A stretch of 64,000 nt of DNA from Rhodococcus sp. RD6.2 (GCF_001040705.1 NZ_CVQP01000001.1:302324-366323), one strand, 5' to 3'. Shown: positions 1-11,708, counted from the first letter of the stretch. Translations and numbers: made by a program. Notes: generated by a model from the sequence alone, not told the origin.

Positions 1-1326
1 GGTCTTGCGCAGCACCCACGGCTCCTGGGCGCTGAAGTAGCGGTTCGTCTCTGCAAGGACGTGCCAGATCGCCTCGAGTCCGAGGTGGACGGCCTGGACG
101 TCGAACTCGGCGCGCACCTTCTCGAGCAGCGCGTCGGCCTGTGTGAGCAGCGCGACGTCGGCGTCGGTGAACTCGCCGGGAGTCGGCACCGCACCGTTGC
201 AGTTCTTCGCGACCATCGACAGCGACCGCTGGGCCAGGTTGCCGAGTTCGTTCGACAGATCCGCGTTCATCCGGGCGACGATGGCCTCGTGGCTGTAGCT
301 GCCGTCCTGGCCGAAGGAGATCTCTCGGAGCAGGAAGTACCGGACGGCGTCGAGGCCGTACTCCTCGACCATCTCGAGTGGGTCGACGACGTTGCCGACC
401 GACTTCGACATCTTCTCGCCCTTGTTGTAGAGGAAGCCGTGGACGAACACCCGCTTCGGCAACTCCAGGCCCGCCGACATGAGGAACGCGGGCCAGTACA
501 CGGTGTGGAAGCGGCTGATGTCCTTGCCGATGATGTGCAGGTTCGCCGGCCAGAACTTGCCGTACGCCTCGGAGTCGGTGTCGGGGAACCCGACGCCGGT
601 GAGGTAGTTCGTGAGCGCATCCACCCAGACGTACATGACGTGCGAGGGGTCGCCCGGAACGGGCACGCCCCAGTCGAAGGTGGTGCGCGACACCGACAGG
701 TCCTTGAGGCCGCCGGAGACGAAGCTGACGATCTCGTTGCGGCGAGTCGCGGGCGCGATGAACTCGGGGTGCTCCTCGTAGAGGGCGAGCAGCTTGTCCT
801 GATATTCGGACAGCTTGAAGAAGTAGGTGGACTCCTCGGTCCACTCCACCGGGGTGCCGGTGTCGGTGGAAATGCGGCTGCCATCCTCCTGCAGCGTCGT
901 CTCGGCCTCGGTGTAGTAGGCCTCGTCGCGGACGGAGTACCAGCCCGCGTAGGTGTCGAGGTAGATGTCCCCGGACGCGACCATGCGCTCCCAGATCGCC
1001 TTGCACGCCAGTTCGTGGTCGGCGTCGGTCGTCCGGATGAACCGGTCGTAGGAGATGTTCAGCACCTTGTCCATGGCCTGGAACACGTCCGAGTTCCTGG
1101 CTGCGAGTTCGCGGACGTCGATGCCTTCCTTCGCCGCGGTCTGCTGCATCTTCAGGCCGTGCTCGTCCGTCCCCGTCATGAAGAACACGTCGAACCCGTC
1201 CAGCCGCTTGAAGCGCGCGAGGGCGTCCGAGGCGATGTACTCGTAGGCGTGCCCGATGTGCGGGGCGCCGTTGGGGTACGCGATCGCGGTGGTCATGAAG
1301 AACGGGGGCCGGCTGGGTGCAGTCAT
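1..1326 (-). CDS. metG: Methionyl-tRNA synthetase (3' end outside window)
   Basis: Class I aminoacyl-tRNA synthetase that charges initiator and elongator tRNA-Met in the cytoplasm. The reverse strand from ATG at 1326 reads [20 protein letters not shown] and contains the class I HIGH-type signature (PHIGHAYEY, near residue 24) and the KMSKS loop ([10 protein letters not shown], near residue 305). Only about 442 codons are present; the anticodon-binding C-terminus lies beyond base 1. It is divergent from tatD with about 20 bases between start codons, the same arrangement as metS-tatD in mycobacteria. Identity is certain; the exact start is the first in-frame ATG. Confidence 0.97.
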   Translation of the reverse strand, partial: MTAPSRPPFFMTTAIAYPNGAPHIGHAYEYIASDALARFKRLDGFDVFFMTGTDEHGLKMQQTAAKEGIDVRELAARNSDVFQAMDKVLNISYDRFIRTTDADHELACKAIWERMVASGDIYLDTYAGWYSVRDEAYYTEAETTLQEDGSRISTDTGTPVEWTEESTYFFKLSEYQDKLLALYEEHPEFIAPATRRNEIVSFVSGGLKDLSVSRTTFDWGVPVPGDPSHVMYVWVDALTNYLTGVGFPDTDSEAYGKFWPANLHIIGKDISRFHTVYWPAFLMSAGLELPKRVFVHGFLYNKGEKMSKSVGNVVDPLEMVEEYGLDAVRYFLLREISFGQDGSYSHEAIVARMNADLSNELGNLAQRSLSMVAKNCNGAVPTPGEFTDADVALLTQADALLEKVRAEFDVQAVHLGLEAIWHVLAETNRYFSAQEPWVLRKT

Positions 1327-1346
1327 GGTGGGCCTATCGTATCGGT

Positions 1347-2174
1347 GTGCCCAAGGATCGTCCGGCCCCGGACCTGCCCGAGCCCCTCTCTCCGCTCGTG
1401 GACGCTCACACGCACCTCGATTCGTGCGGTGCGCACGACGCGACCTCGGTCGCTGCGATTGTCGATCGCGCGGAGAAGGCCGGTGTCGGGCGCGTCGTGA
1501 CGGTCGCCGACGACCTCGCCGCAGCCCGTTTCGCCGTCGACGCCGCGCACTGGGACCCGCGGGTGTACGCCGCCGTCGCGATCCACCCCACCCGCGCGAA
1601 CGTCCTCGACGACACGACGAAGGCCGAGATCGAACGCCTCGCTGCCGACCCGCGCACCGTCGCGGTGGGGGAGACCGGCCTCGACTACTACTGGCCCGGC
1701 AAGCTCGAGGGCTGTGCGTCCGTCGAGGATCAGGTCGAGGGCTTCCGCTGGCACATCGACCTCGCGAAGCGGCTCCGCAAGCCGCTGATGATCCACAACC
1801 GTGAGGCCGACCACGACCTGTTGACCGTGCTGCTCGACGAGGGCGCGCCGGAGACGGTGATCTTCCACTGCTTCTCGTCGGACGCGACGATGGCGCTGGC
1901 CTGCGTCGAGGCCGGGTACGTACTCAGCTTCTCGGGAACCGTCAGCTTCCGCAACGCCCGTGAGCTGCACGAGGCGGCAAAGCTGGTGCCGGATGGCCAG
2001 CTCCTGGTGGAGACGGACGCACCGTATCTGACGCCGCACCCGTTCCGCGGCGCCCCCAACGAGCCGTACTGCCTCCCGTACACGGTCCGGTCCCTCGCCG
2101 AGACCCGCGGACAGGACCCGTTCGAGCTCGCCGCCACCGCGACCGCCAACGCCGAACGCGTCTACCGCCTCTGA
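1347..2174 (+). CDS. tatD: TatD family metal-dependent DNase
   Basis: Metal-dependent hydrolase of the TatD/YcfH family, cytoplasmic, implicated in DNA 3'-end processing. The metal site motif DAHTHLD lies near the N-terminus. Further family motifs are GETGLDYYW (about residue 110), [14 protein letters not shown] and [15 protein letters not shown] near the end. GTG at 1347 is preferred because an upstream in-frame ATG at 1317 would overlap the divergent metG start. The length of 275 residues is normal for the family. It sits between metG and rpfB as in mycobacteria, except that an ABC importer on the other strand now follows it. Confidence 0.93.
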   Translation: MPKDRPAPDLPEPLSPLVDAHTHLDSCGAHDATSVAAIVDRAEKAGVGRVVTVADDLAAARFAVDAAHWDPRVYAAVAIHPTRANVLDDTTKAEIERLAADPRTVAVGETGLDYYWPGKLEGCASVEDQVEGFRWHIDLAKRLRKPLMIHNREADHDLLTVLLDEGAPETVIFHCFSSDATMALACVEAGYVLSFSGTVSFRNARELHEAAKLVPDGQLLVETDAPYLTPHPFRGAPNEPYCLPYTVRSLAETRGQDPFELAATATANAERVYRL

Positions 2175-2301
2175 CCGTCCGCCGAGCGCCCACCAGGGCG
2201 ATACACCGGTTCTTCACTCACGGCGTGCAGGTCGAGCCGACGGTGACCAGGGAACTTGCCGCACGGGAGTCGGTCGATCCGGTCGACGAGGGCCTGACCG
2301 G

Positions 2302-3048
2302 CTAGAGCACCTTCCGCAGGAAGTCCTGGGTGCGGGGCTGCTGCGGGTTGCCGAACACCTCCTCTGGGGTGCCCTCCTCGACGATGTAACCGTCCGCCAT
2401 GAAGATGACGCGGTCGGACACCTCGCGGGCGAAGCCCATCTCGTGGGTGACGACGACCATCGTCATCCCCTGGGCGGCGAGATCACGCAGCACCTGCAGC
2501 ACCTCACCGACCATCTCGGGGTCGAGGGCGCTGGTGGCCTCGTCGAACAGCATGACGTCGGGGTTCATCGCGAGGGCGCGAGCGATCGCGACGCGCTGCT
2601 TCTGGCCACCGGACAGGCTGGCGGGTTTGGCGTCCTTCTTCTCCGCGAGCCCGACCTGCCCGAGCAACCGGATGCCGTTCTCCCGTGCCTCCTCCTTGGT
2701 GGCCCGCTTCGTCTGCACCGGCGCGAGCATGACGTTCTCGAGCGCCGTCATGTGGGGGAACAGATTGAAGTGCTGGAACACCATCCCGATGTGCTGGCGC
2801 ACCTTGTCGATGTCGACCTTCTTCTCGGTGAGGTCGACACCGTCGACGACGACGGATCCGCCGGTGATGTCCTCGAGCCGGTTCAGGCAGCGCAGGAAGG
2901 TGCTCTTGCCGGAGCCGGACGGCCCGATCACGCAGACGACCTCGCCCGCCGCGATGTCGATGTCGATGCCCTTGAGCACCTCGTTGTCCCCGTACGACTT
3001 CTTCAGCCCGGCGACCCGGATCTTGGGTGCGGTGACGGTGTCGCTCAC
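2302..3048 (-). CDS. Polar amino-acid ABC transporter ATPase (GlnQ type)
   Basis: ATP-hydrolysing subunit of an amino-acid importer, probably for glutamine or glutamate. It has Walker [10 protein letters not shown], the signature [15 protein letters not shown], Walker [14 protein letters not shown] and the switch His in [13 protein letters not shown], all typical of the HisP/GlnQ/AotP group. GTG at 3048 ([12 protein letters not shown]) is chosen because it overlaps the stop of the upstream permease gene as GTGA, indicating translational coupling. Length is 248 residues. The substrate is inferred from the family only. Confidence 0.93.
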   Translation of the reverse strand: MSDTVTAPKIRVAGLKKSYGDNEVLKGIDIDIAAGEVVCVIGPSGSGKSTFLRCLNRLEDITGGSVVVDGVDLTEKKVDIDKVRQHIGMVFQHFNLFPHMTALENVMLAPVQTKRATKEEARENGIRLLGQVGLAEKKDAKPASLSGGQKQRVAIARALAMNPDVMLFDEATSALDPEMVGEVLQVLRDLAAQGMTMVVVTHEMGFAREVSDRVIFMADGYIVEEGTPEEVFGNPQQPRTQDFLRKVL

Positions 3049-4520
3049 TGATTGATCCTCTTCTCGAGCCGGTCGGACAGTTTGGTCAGGGCCATGATGA
3101 TGACGAAGTAGAAGATGCCGACGATCAGCCACATGTTGAAGGACTCGAAGTTCCTGGCGATGATGATCTTCCCTGTCTGGGTGAGTTCGGCGATGCCGAT
3201 CACGGACAGGATCGACGTGTCCTTCAATGTGATGACGGTCTGGTTGACGAAGGACGGCATCATCGTCCGGAAAGCTTGTGGCAGGACGACTTTGCGCATG
3301 GCGGGCAGGTATCCCATGCCAAGGCTGCGCGCCGCTTCCATCTGCCCCTTGTCGACGGACAGGATGCCGCCCCGGATGATCTCGGTGATGTACGCGCCCG
3401 CGTTCAGGCTCAGGGTGATGATGCCCGCGGTCATGGCGGGCATCTTGAAGTCCAGGGCCGCGGGAATGCCGAAGTAGATGAAGAACGCCTGCACGATCAG
3501 CGGGGTGCCGCGGAAGATGTCGACATAGGTGACGCCGATGCCGCGCAGGATGCGACTGGTAGAGACCCGGAAGAAGCCGAAGATCAACCCGAGGACCACC
3601 GCGATCGCCAACGACACCACGGTCAGGACGATGGTGAGCCAGAGTCCTTCCATGAGCAGCGGGAAGCTGTCGCGCAGCAGGGAGAAGAACGTGTTGTCGC
3701 CCTGTGCTGTCTGGGCGCCTTCGCCGAGGTAGGTGTCGATGATCTGGTCGTACTGGCCGCTAGCCTTCACGTTCGCGAGGCCGGCGTTGAACATGCTGAG
3801 CAACTCGGCGTTCTGGCCCTTCGACACGGCGAAGCCATACGAGGCGCCTGCCTCTTTCTCCGTGACGGTCTTCAGGCCGTTGCCCTGAGCGATGCCGTAC
3901 AGCAGGACGGGGTAGTCGTCGAAGACGGCGACGGAGTTCCCGGTTTTGACGTCGTCGTACATGCTGGCGGAATCGTCGAAGGTGACGGTGGTGAAGCCGT
4001 ACTGGTTCTTGATCGAGTCCGCGAACGCCGCACCCTCGGTGCCGGTCTTGACCGCGACCCGCTGGCCCCGCAGATCCTCGTAGGAGGTGATGTCGTCGTT
4101 GTCCGTCGACACCGCCATCTGCACCCCGGACTCGAAGTACGGGTCGGAGAAGTCGAAGACGAGTTTGCGTTCGTCGGTGATCGACATGCCCGCGATGACG
4201 CCGTCGACCTGCCGTGACTGCAGTGCCTGCACGGCGGCGTTGAATCCGAGCGGTTTGACCTGGTAGTCGAAACCCTGGTCCTCGGCGATGGCCGCGAGCA
4301 GGTCCATGTCGATTCCGACGAAGTCGCCCTGCTCGTTCTGGAACTCGAACGGGGCGAACGTGACGTCGGTGGCGATGACATACGTGCGATCGGACTGCGC
4401 CGCGGCGGAGCCCGTGCCGACCAAGGCGCCGAGCAGTGCGAGTACCCCGGTCAGGGTGATGACGACGGCTGATCGTGTGCGGCCGTGCCCGCCGCGCCAA
4501 CTGATCCTCGGCATGCTCAT
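3045..4520 (-). CDS. Fused substrate-binding protein/permease of an amino-acid ABC importer
   Basis: A 491-residue polypeptide joining two functions. After a cationic N-terminus and a hydrophobic export segment ending near AAAQSDRTY comes an SBP_bac_3 receptor (about residues 40-265: [25 protein letters not shown], split here as a typical polar amino-acid receptor, and [15 protein letters not shown]). The C-terminal 220 residues form a HisM/GlnP-type permease with several membrane segments and an EAA-like loop ([22 protein letters not shown], a known ATPase contact). Covalent receptor-permease fusions of this kind are known in Gram-positive GlnPQ systems. With the downstream ATPase it would make a complete importer. 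Start is ATG at 4520 (MSMPRIS). Confidence 0.9.
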   Translation of the reverse strand: MSMPRISWRGGHGRTRSAVVITLTGVLALLGALVGTGSAAAQSDRTYVIATDVTFAPFEFQNEQGDFVGIDMDLLAAIAEDQGFDYQVKPLGFNAAVQALQSRQVDGVIAGMSITDERKLVFDFSDPYFESGVQMAVSTDNDDITSYEDLRGQRVAVKTGTEGAAFADSIKNQYGFTTVTFDDSASMYDDVKTGNSVAVFDDYPVLLYGIAQGNGLKTVTEKEAGASYGFAVSKGQNAELLSMFNAGLANVKASGQYDQIIDTYLGEGAQTAQGDNTFFSLLRDSFPLLMEGLWLTIVLTVVSLAIAVVLGLIFGFFRVSTSRILRGIGVTYVDIFRGTPLIVQAFFIYFGIPAALDFKMPAMTAGIITLSLNAGAYITEIIRGGILSVDKGQMEAARSLGMGYLPAMRKVVLPQAFRTMMPSFVNQTVITLKDTSILSVIGIAELTQTGKIIIARNFESFNMWLIVGIFYFVIIMALTKLSDRLEKRINQ

Positions 4521-5827
<1,307 letters not shown>

Positions 5828-5850
5828 CCGCGCTGCGCTAGATTCACCAG

Positions 5851-6765
5851 GTGTCAGACGAATCCGCCGCCCCTTCCGACCTGCCCGAATCCGCTCCGCG
5901 GGGACAGGCGGCACTGCTCGGTCCAGCCGAGGTGCGGGCACTGGCGGCCGAGTTCGACATCAGGCCGACCAAGCAGCTCGGTCAGAACTTCGTCCACGAC
6001 GGAAACACCGTCCGCAAGATCGTGGCGGTGTCCGGTGTCACCCGCGACGACGTCGTTCTCGAGGTGGGCCCCGGTCTCGGCTCGCTGACTTTGGCGCTCC
6101 TCGACGTGGTCGAGAAGGTCGTCGCCGTCGAGATCGACCCGAAGTTGGCGGCCCGGCTGCCCACGACTGTCGCCGAACGTGCCCCGGAGCTGTCGAGCAG
6201 ACTGGACGTGGTCCTCGAGGACGCCATGCGGGTGATGCCGTCGCAGGTGCCCGCCCAGCCGACTGCACTGGTCGCGAACCTGCCGTACAACGTCGCGGTG
6301 CCGGTGCTGCTGCACCTGTTCGCCGAGTTCCCGTCGCTCCGCACCGCGTTGGTGATGGTGCAGGCAGAGGTCGCGGATCGGCTCGCCGCGCAGCCCGGCA
6401 ACAAGATCTACGGCGTCCCCAGTGTGAAGGCGTGCTTCTTCGGACGGGTTCGACGCGCGGGTTCCGTTGGGCGGCAGGTGTTCTGGCCGGAGCCGAAGAT
6501 CGAGTCCGGTCTGGTGCGCATCGATCGGTACGAGGATGCGCCGTGGTCGCTGGACGCCGAGCATCGCAAGCGGGTGTTCGCGGTCGTTGATGCCGCATTC
6601 GCGCAGCGCCGCAAGACCCTGCGCGCCGCATTGGCGACCTGGGCGGGCTCGCCCGCCGAGGCCGAGCGTCGCTTGGTCGCCGCCGGTGTCGAACCCTCCG
6701 CCCGCGGTGAGGTCCTCGACGCCGCCGCGTTCGTGAGGTTGGCGAACGTCGACCCGTCCTCCTGA
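5851..6765 (+). CDS. ksgA: 16S rRNA dimethyladenosine transferase
   Basis: SAM-dependent RsmA/KsgA methyltransferase that dimethylates two adjacent adenines near the 3' end of 16S rRNA, a late 30S assembly step. Motifs visible are [10 protein letters not shown], the SAM loop [12 protein letters not shown], the acidic VVAVEIDPK and the catalytic [14 protein letters not shown] start at 5851, 304 residues. The sequence around 6686-6753, near the 3' end, recurs in degraded form at 7333-7400 (see separate entry). In mycobacteria ispE follows directly; here about 14.6 kb intervene. Confidence 0.96.
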   Translation: MSDESAAPSDLPESAPRGQAALLGPAEVRALAAEFDIRPTKQLGQNFVHDGNTVRKIVAVSGVTRDDVVLEVGPGLGSLTLALLDVVEKVVAVEIDPKLAARLPTTVAERAPELSSRLDVVLEDAMRVMPSQVPAQPTALVANLPYNVAVPVLLHLFAEFPSLRTALVMVQAEVADRLAAQPGNKIYGVPSVKACFFGRVRRAGSVGRQVFWPEPKIESGLVRIDRYEDAPWSLDAEHRKRVFAVVDAAFAQRRKTLRAALATWAGSPAEAERRLVAAGVEPSARGEVLDAAAFVRLANVDPSS

Positions 6766-7071
6766 GAGCTCAGTGCCGCGGCGTGACCGCCCCCGCGTCG
6801 TAGGCGAAGATCACCGGGATGTGTTCGCGGGCCCCATCTTCGCGAGAACGCGGCGGCCGCGTTTCTCGGCGGTTGACTCGGTCAGCGCGAGTCGTTCGCG
6901 ATCTCGGAAGTGGTCCACTCCGTGGGGATCGCCACCAGGACCTGGTTTCTGCACCATTTTCGGAACCATGTACGTCCAGCTTTGGTTGTCAGTAGCCTGA
7001 CGCGCAGCGTGCTTGGCCTGGGGTGTGCGTCGGCGCGCGACACATCGGTCACAACTGAACGGAGTCCGTCC
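6766..7071. other. Intergenic region after ksgA, no convincing gene
   Basis: About 300 bases without a credible coding region. The available reading frames are Arg/Pro/Ser-rich and lack family features or a good ribosome binding site. The end of the region must carry the promoter of the small secreted protein at 7072. I see no strong terminator hairpin for ksgA here. Confidence 0.5.
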
Positions 7072-7293
7072 ATGTCTCGTCCCGCGCTGCGACGTCTCGC
7101 GGCCACGGTTCTCGTCTCGGTCGGTCTGGCGGGCTGCCTTGTCGCTGGCCCGGGCACCGCCGCCGCCGATTCGATCGACCGATCCGGAGGATCCACGGAC
7201 TGTGTGATCTCCTCTTGCTCGAACGTCGCCGAGGCGCTTCTAGTTGTTTTCGGATCGGTTGAGCCTTGTATTGGGGTGTGTTGGGATCACTGA
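7072..7293 (+). CDS. Small exported protein A (73 aa, Cys-rich mature part)
   Basis: Unrecognised small protein. ATG at 7072 follows a GGAG at 7061-7064. Residues 1-32 form a clear Sec signal peptide (RRLAATVLVSVGLAGCLVAG, then AAADS). GC inside the hydrophobic core could alternatively be read as a weak lipobox (LAGC). The mature part of about 40 residues has four Cys (DCVISSC and EPCIGVC), compatible with one or two disulfides. It is the first of several short exported proteins scattered between ksgA and the acyl-CoA carboxylase gene (7873, 9135, 13142, plus a remnant at 7483). Function is unknown. Confidence 0.65.
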   Translation: MSRPALRRLAATVLVSVGLAGCLVAGPGTAAADSIDRSGGSTDCVISSCSNVAEALLVVFGSVEPCIGVCWDH

Positions 7294-7332
7294 CCCGTCG
7301 CGCGATGATTCAGACGTGCGAGATCACCGAGC

Positions 7333-7400
7333 GTATCGAACCCTCCGTCCGCGGCAAGGTCCTCGACGCGGCCACGTTCGTGTGATTGGCTAACGTCGAC
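7333..7400 (+). repeat. Degraded second copy of the ksgA 3' end
   Basis: Bases 7333-7400 align without gaps to 6686-6753 inside ksgA, with about 59 of 68 positions identical. The copy still reads EPSVRGKVLDAATFV where KsgA reads [15 protein letters not shown], but is then closed by an in-frame TGA. No other part of ksgA is recognisable upstream. The offset is 647 bases. It most likely records a tandem duplication of a unit comprising the ksgA tail plus a small exported-protein gene, followed by decay. Confidence 0.8.
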
Positions 7401-7482
7401 TGGTTGCCTCGGTTCGTCACTGTTAGACGAATCATCAAGTGCTGCAAGGGTATAGCGTTCTTTCCTCCAGAGCGGATCATCG

Positions 7483-7701
7483 TTGGATGACGCGACGGGC
7501 AACTCATCCGACGACGGGGTGGGCTCGATTGGCGATGTGTTGGCCTCATACACACCCGCCGATTGGCTTGCACTGGCAGGGAATCCGGCGGTACAGGTAG
7601 CGGCTCCCGTGATTATTCTCTGGGCGGCCCTGGCGGACGAGTTGGGTCTCGAATGCGCAGGGCCGGCAGTTGTGCCAGGCTGCTCCTCATCCGACTCGTA
7701 G
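7483..7701 (+). pseudogene. Probable remnant of a small exported protein gene
   Basis: The frame from a TTG at 7483 encodes 72 residues ending in ELGLECAGPAVVPGC plus a short Ser/Asp tail. This resembles the mature part of the neighbouring exported protein at 7873, which ends GLGDFCGSSPVSIPPYC. Both also contain a VGS-[IV]-[AG]-D stretch. No signal peptide is encoded: the frame is closed by a TAG at 7453-7455 and there is no Shine-Dalgarno sequence. It lies directly after the decayed ksgA tail, as protein A lies after the real one, so I read it as a duplicated and decaying paralogue. Confidence 0.45.
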
Positions 7702-7872
7702 GGCGGATCGGAGCGGCGACGTCGCATCAGCCGGTCCGGAGCCTCCGGTGAGAGATGCGAATTCACCTCCGGGTTCGGTCTGCTGCCGTACGGTCACGTT
7801 CTGCGTCGGGTCGACGCCACCGGCAAGTGAATGAGAAGCGCTGCCGGGTGTCACTGTCGAAGGGGTTTCGTC

Positions 7873-8181
7873 ATGTCTCGTTTCATGGGACGTCGTATCG
7901 CGTCTGCTGTTGTCACCGCGGCCGTATTGGCCGGTGGTCTCGCAGCCGGCGCCGGAAGCGCGTCGGCCGCCGGATCCTCGGGTGCGGAGTCGCCGAAGCT
8001 CGTCGGATCCTTCGAATCCTTCGAATCGGTGGGCTCAGTGGCCGATGCGTTCTGGCTGGAGAGCGTCATCGTCCAGGGTTGGTCGGATGTGGGATCGGCA
8101 TTGCGAGATGTGTTGGGACTCGGAGACTTCTGTGGCAGTTCGCCAGTATCGATTCCTCCCTATTGCGAACCCTTGTCGTAG
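7873..8181 (+). CDS. Small exported protein C (102 aa)
   Basis: Unrecognised protein. ATG at 7873 starts MSRFMGRRIASAVVTAAVLA, a classic twin-Arg-containing but Sec-like signal peptide cleaved near SASAAG (residue about 34). The mature part is about 68 residues, Ser/Gly-rich at first (SFESFESVGSVAD), followed by an amphipathic stretch and two Cys near the C-terminus (DFCGSSPVSIPPYC). That C-terminal Cys pair is shared with the remnant at 7483. The weakly purine-rich GAAGGGG at 7859-7865 precedes the start. Function unknown. Confidence 0.65.
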   Translation: MSRFMGRRIASAVVTAAVLAGGLAAGAGSASAAGSSGAESPKLVGSFESFESVGSVADAFWLESVIVQGWSDVGSALRDVLGLGDFCGSSPVSIPPYCEPLS

Positions 8182-8293
8182 GGCAGGTTGGAGTGCGGCT
8201 ATCGCCCTGCGTTGGCCTGCTGCGACGCACGGATTCGCTGGGGCATGGCCGGCTTCGGGCATGAATAGATCGCGACTGAGCTAAAATGCCCGG

Positions 8294-8980
8294 GTGACTC
8301 GCAGCGGGGACTCGACGGGCAAGACCTTCTCGGACTACGACCGCCCGTCGGTCGCTGTCGATGTCGCGGTTCTGACGTACCGCGATGGTGCACTCCGGGT
8401 TCTGGTGGTCGAGCACGAGAAGCTCGGGGGCCGAGCCCTGCCGGGAACGTTTCTGCACTCGGGGGAGCGCCTGGCCGACGCCGCGGAGCGGGCGCTGCGC
8501 GACAAGGCGGGGCTGACCGGTACCGGATTCCGGCAGCTGGCAATGTTCGACGACCCGCAGCGCGACGACCGCGGTTGGGTAATTTCGATGGCGCACACCG
8601 CTGTGCTGCCGGCGTCGGCCCTACCCGTCGATGCCGCACTGGTTCCGGTGACGGACGGTTACACCACCGAGGGCCTGCTCTTCGATCACGCAGACATGGT
8701 GCGGCTCGCCGTCAAGGACCTGCGGGACCGCTACGCGGAGCGGGTGGATCCGGATCGTCTTCTGGGGGAGCAGTTCACGGTACTCCAGCTCAACGAGCTC
8801 TACCGTGTGGTCTTCGGGTTGGAAAGACTGCAGAAGGACTCGTTCCGGCGGCACGTGATCGCGGCGCTCGAGCCGACCGACGAGTTGGTGGCCACCGGTG
8901 CCGGTCGGCCCGCCGAGCTGTTCCGTCGCAGAGGCGAGGCTCGACTGTCACCCAAGGCCGCAGCACTGTTTGCGAAGTGA
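8294..8980 (+). CDS. NrtR-like regulator with a degenerate Nudix domain
   Basis: 228 residues with an N-terminal Nudix fold (about 15-150) and a C-terminal winged-helix segment (about 155-225: LLGEQFTVLQLNELYRVVFG, then FRRHVIAALE), the architecture of NrtR regulators of NAD metabolism. The Nudix box is eroded: where hydrolases have REUXEEXGU, this protein has RALRDKAGL, so pyrophosphatase activity is unlikely and ligand sensing (ADP-ribose in known NrtRs) more plausible. GTG start at 8294, preceded by a TAAAAT that could be a -10 element close to the start. A pnuC gene is present at 28296 but no nad genes are nearby. Target genes are not evident. Confidence 0.75.
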   Translation: MTRSGDSTGKTFSDYDRPSVAVDVAVLTYRDGALRVLVVEHEKLGGRALPGTFLHSGERLADAAERALRDKAGLTGTGFRQLAMFDDPQRDDRGWVISMAHTAVLPASALPVDAALVPVTDGYTTEGLLFDHADMVRLAVKDLRDRYAERVDPDRLLGEQFTVLQLNELYRVVFGLERLQKDSFRRHVIAALEPTDELVATGAGRPAELFRRRGEARLSPKAAALFAK

Positions 8981-9134
8981 CGCGGTGGTGGCAACCCACC
9001 GATCATGCTGCGGTGAAAGCCGATTGAACCCGCCACGCCGGGTGCACGCTGCGGGTAGGGTCCGGCGAGCGCTGGCACAGCGCGGCCGACGACCGCATCC
9101 CGCGGGGTCGGTTCCTACGGTGATTGGGGATGGT

Positions 9135-9407
9135 ATGGCTCGATCCATCAGGCGTCGTGTCGCGTCAACAGCGGCTGCGGCGACGCTGTTGACCGGTGCT
9201 CTCGCTGCCGGCGCGGGCACCGCATCGGCGCAAGATCCGATCGAGACCGGGAGCGCGGTGCTCGGGAACCTGCTCTACGCCCCGGTCGGCTCGGTGGATG
9301 TAGGGAGTGACCTCGCCGAGATCGCGATCGACAATCCGATGCTGACGATCATGGTGATCCTGGTGGGCGGGTCGACGGCGATCGACAATCTCGGGAGCCA
9401 GGCGTAA
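9135..9407 (+). CDS. Small exported protein D (90 aa)
   Basis: Unrecognised protein with the same layout as its neighbours. A signal peptide (MARSIRRRVASTAAAATLL to TASAQD, cleavage near residue 33) is followed by a mature part of about 57 residues. Unlike proteins A, C and E it has no Cys. It is hydrophobic with GS-rich turns (APVGSVDVGSDLAEIA) and a possible C-terminal membrane-associating helix (MLTIMVILVGGSTAI). ATG at 9135. It is followed by a strong hairpin shared with the convergent copA gene. Confidence 0.65.
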   Translation: MARSIRRRVASTAAAATLLTGALAAGAGTASAQDPIETGSAVLGNLLYAPVGSVDVGSDLAEIAIDNPMLTIMVILVGGSTAIDNLGSQA

Positions 9408-9412
9408 ATGCT

Positions 9413-9453
9413 TGTGCGCCTTTCCGGTAGCTGAACTACCGGAAAGGCGCACA
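9413..9453. terminator. Bidirectional terminator between small protein gene D and copA
   Basis: Perfect 18-base-pair inverted repeat, arms 9413-9430 and 9436-9453, with a 5-base loop (CTGAA). It starts 5 bases after the stop of the gene at 9135 and lies 14 bases before the end of the convergent copA. There is no long T-tract, as is usual in high-GC actinobacteria. Confidence 0.85.
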
Positions 9454-9467
9454 GGTGACGCGGGCGC

Positions 9468-11708
9468 CTACCTGAATCGGCGGAGCCGAAGGCTGTTGCT
9501 GACCACGAAAACGGATGAGAACGCCATCGCGGCGCCGGCGAGCATCGGGTTGAGCAGGCCGGCTGCGGCCAGCGGCAGGGCGGCGACGTTGTAGGCGAAC
9601 GCCCAGAACAGATTTCCCTTGATGGTGCGCAGGGTCTTCCGCGACAGGCGAATCGCATCCGCCGCGGCCCGCAGATCTCCGCGCACCAATGTCAGGTCGC
9701 TGGCCTCGATGGCCACGTCGGTTCCGGTGCCCATCGACAGGCCGAGGTCCGCCTGCGCCAGTGCTGCCGCGTCGTTGACGCCGTCCCCGACCATCGCGAC
9801 CACCTTTCCCTCCGCCTGCAGTCGCTCGACGACCGCGACCTTGTCCTGCGGCAGCACCTCGGCGATCACCTCGTCGATGCCGACCTCATCGGCCACCGTG
9901 CGGGCAGCGGCCGCGTTGTCGCCGGTCAGCATGATCGGCGTCAGACCGAGTGCCTTCAGTTGGGTGATGGCCTCCGCGGAGGTGGGCTTGACGGCATCCG
10001 CCACGACGAGCACGCCGCGTGCCTGGCCGTCCCAGCCGACCGCGACCGCGGTCCTGCCCTCGGATTCGGCCACACGCATGGCGCTGTCGAGTTCGGGGGT
10101 GAGTGGCTGCGCCCAGTCGGCCAGCAGGCGTGCCCGTCCGACGATCACCGCGTGTCCGTCGACGACTCCCTGTACGCCGAGGCCCTCGATGTTGGCGAAC
10201 TCCTCGACGGCGGGCAGGGGCCCGACCCCGGATGCTGCGGTCGCGATCGCCTTCGCGATCGGATGCTCGGAGGAGTCCTCTAGTGCGCCCGCGAGCCGGA
10301 GCACCTCGTCGGTCGACTCGCCCTGCGCCGCATGGACGCCCTGCAGGGTCATGGTTCCGGTGGTGACGGTACCGGTCTTGTCGAGGACGATGGTGTCGAT
10401 GCGGCGGGTCGATTCGAGGACCTCGGGGCCCTTGATGAGGATGCCGAGCTGCGCGCCGCGGCCGGTGCCGACCATCAGGGCCGTGGGCGTGGCGAGGCCT
10501 AGGGCGCAGGGGCAGGCGATGATCAGGACCGCGACGGCCGCGGTGAACGCCGCGGCCACGGAACCCCCGGTGCCGATCCAGTAGCCGAGCGTCGCCACCG
10601 ACAGCGCGATCACGATGGGGACGAAGATCCCGGAGATCCGGTCGGCGAGACGCTGCGCCTTGGCCTTGCCGGTCTGCGCGTCCTCGACGAGCCGCGCCAT
10701 CTGGGCGAGCTGGGTGTCCGATCCGATCCGGCTGGCGCGCACCACGATCCGGCCGCCCACGTTCACGGTTGCGCCGACTACAGCGTCGCCCGGACCGACC
10801 TCGACGGGCACCGACTCGCCGGTGAGCATCGACGCGTCGACGGCGGACGAGCCGTCGGTGACGACGCCGTCGGTCGCGATCTTCTCTCCGGGACGAACGA
10901 TGAACTCGTCTCCGACGGCGAGTTGGTCGACGGGGATGCGCTGTTCGCCGCCGCCGCGCAGCACTGACACCTCCTTGGCGCCCATTTCCAGCAGTGCGCG
11001 CAGGGCGGCCCCGGAGCGGCGCTTGGCGCGGGCCTCGAAATAGCGGCCGGCGAGGATGAAGGTGGTGACCCCGGCGGCGGCTTCGAGGTAGATGTTGCCC
11101 GCGCCGTCGGAGCGCGAGATGGTCAGCTCGAAGGGGTGCGTCATCCCGGCGACCCCTGCGGTACCCCAGAACAGGGCGTACAAGGACCAGCCGAGTGCGG
11201 CGAGGGTGCCGATGGACACCAGCGTGTCCATCGTGGCGGTGCCATGCCGCAGGTTGGTCCATGCGGCCTTGTGGAACGGCAGCGCGCCCCACACCACGAC
11301 CGGTGCGGCCAGGGTGAGTGAGAGCCACTGCCAGTTGGTGAACTGCAGAGCCGGCACCATCGCCATTGCGATCACCGGCACGCTGAGGACGAGCGAGACG
11401 AGCAGTCGTCGGCGCAGCGCGGCGGTCGGGTCCTCCTCGGCCGGGGCGTCGGCCTCCGGCGACGGGGCCGCGGGTGTGGGAAGCGTCGCCGTGTAGCCGG
11501 CCTGCTCGACGGCGTCGACGAGGTCGTCGGCGGTGACGTCGCCGGTGTAGTCGACCCGAGCCTTCTCGGTGGCGTAGTTGACGGTGGCGGTGACCCCGTC
11601 GAGCTTGTTGAGCTTGCGCTCGATGCGGTTTGCGCACGACGCGCACGTCATGCCACCGATCAGCAGTTCGACCTGTCCCGTGGTCGGCGCCTGTGCGACG
11701 GGGTTCAT
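9468..11708 (-). CDS. copA: Copper-exporting P1B-type ATPase
   Basis: Inner-membrane Cu(I) efflux pump. The 746-residue protein has an N-terminal heavy-metal domain with GMTCASC (Cys22, Cys25), eight predicted membrane segments, the transmembrane CPC motif in [15 protein letters not shown], the phosphorylation motif [17 protein letters not shown]-type nucleotide-site residues and [10 protein letters not shown]. These define the CopA/CtpV group. ATG at 11708. It is the last gene of a copZ, secreted protein, copA operon, with 23 bases separating it from the preceding gene. A CsoR-like operator precedes the operon. Confidence 0.95.
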   Translation of the reverse strand: MNPVAQAPTTGQVELLIGGMTCASCANRIERKLNKLDGVTATVNYATEKARVDYTGDVTADDLVDAVEQAGYTATLPTPAAPSPEADAPAEEDPTAALRRRLLVSLVLSVPVIAMAMVPALQFTNWQWLSLTLAAPVVVWGALPFHKAAWTNLRHGTATMDTLVSIGTLAALGWSLYALFWGTAGVAGMTHPFELTISRSDGAGNIYLEAAAGVTTFILAGRYFEARAKRRSGAALRALLEMGAKEVSVLRGGGEQRIPVDQLAVGDEFIVRPGEKIATDGVVTDGSSAVDASMLTGESVPVEVGPGDAVVGATVNVGGRIVVRASRIGSDTQLAQMARLVEDAQTGKAKAQRLADRISGIFVPIVIALSVATLGYWIGTGGSVAAAFTAAVAVLIIACPCALGLATPTALMVGTGRGAQLGILIKGPEVLESTRRIDTIVLDKTGTVTTGTMTLQGVHAAQGESTDEVLRLAGALEDSSEHPIAKAIATAASGVGPLPAVEEFANIEGLGVQGVVDGHAVIVGRARLLADWAQPLTPELDSAMRVAESEGRTAVAVGWDGQARGVLVVADAVKPTSAEAITQLKALGLTPIMLTGDNAAAARTVADEVGIDEVIAEVLPQDKVAVVERLQAEGKVVAMVGDGVNDAAALAQADLGLSMGTGTDVAIEASDLTLVRGDLRAAADAIRLSRKTLRTIKGNLFWAFAYNVAALPLAAAGLLNPMLAGAAMAFSSVFVVSNSLRLRRFR

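Noticed and set aside
6773-7000. 75-codon frame after ksgA
   Set aside because: Arg/Ser/Pro-rich, no ribosome site, no domain or signal peptide.
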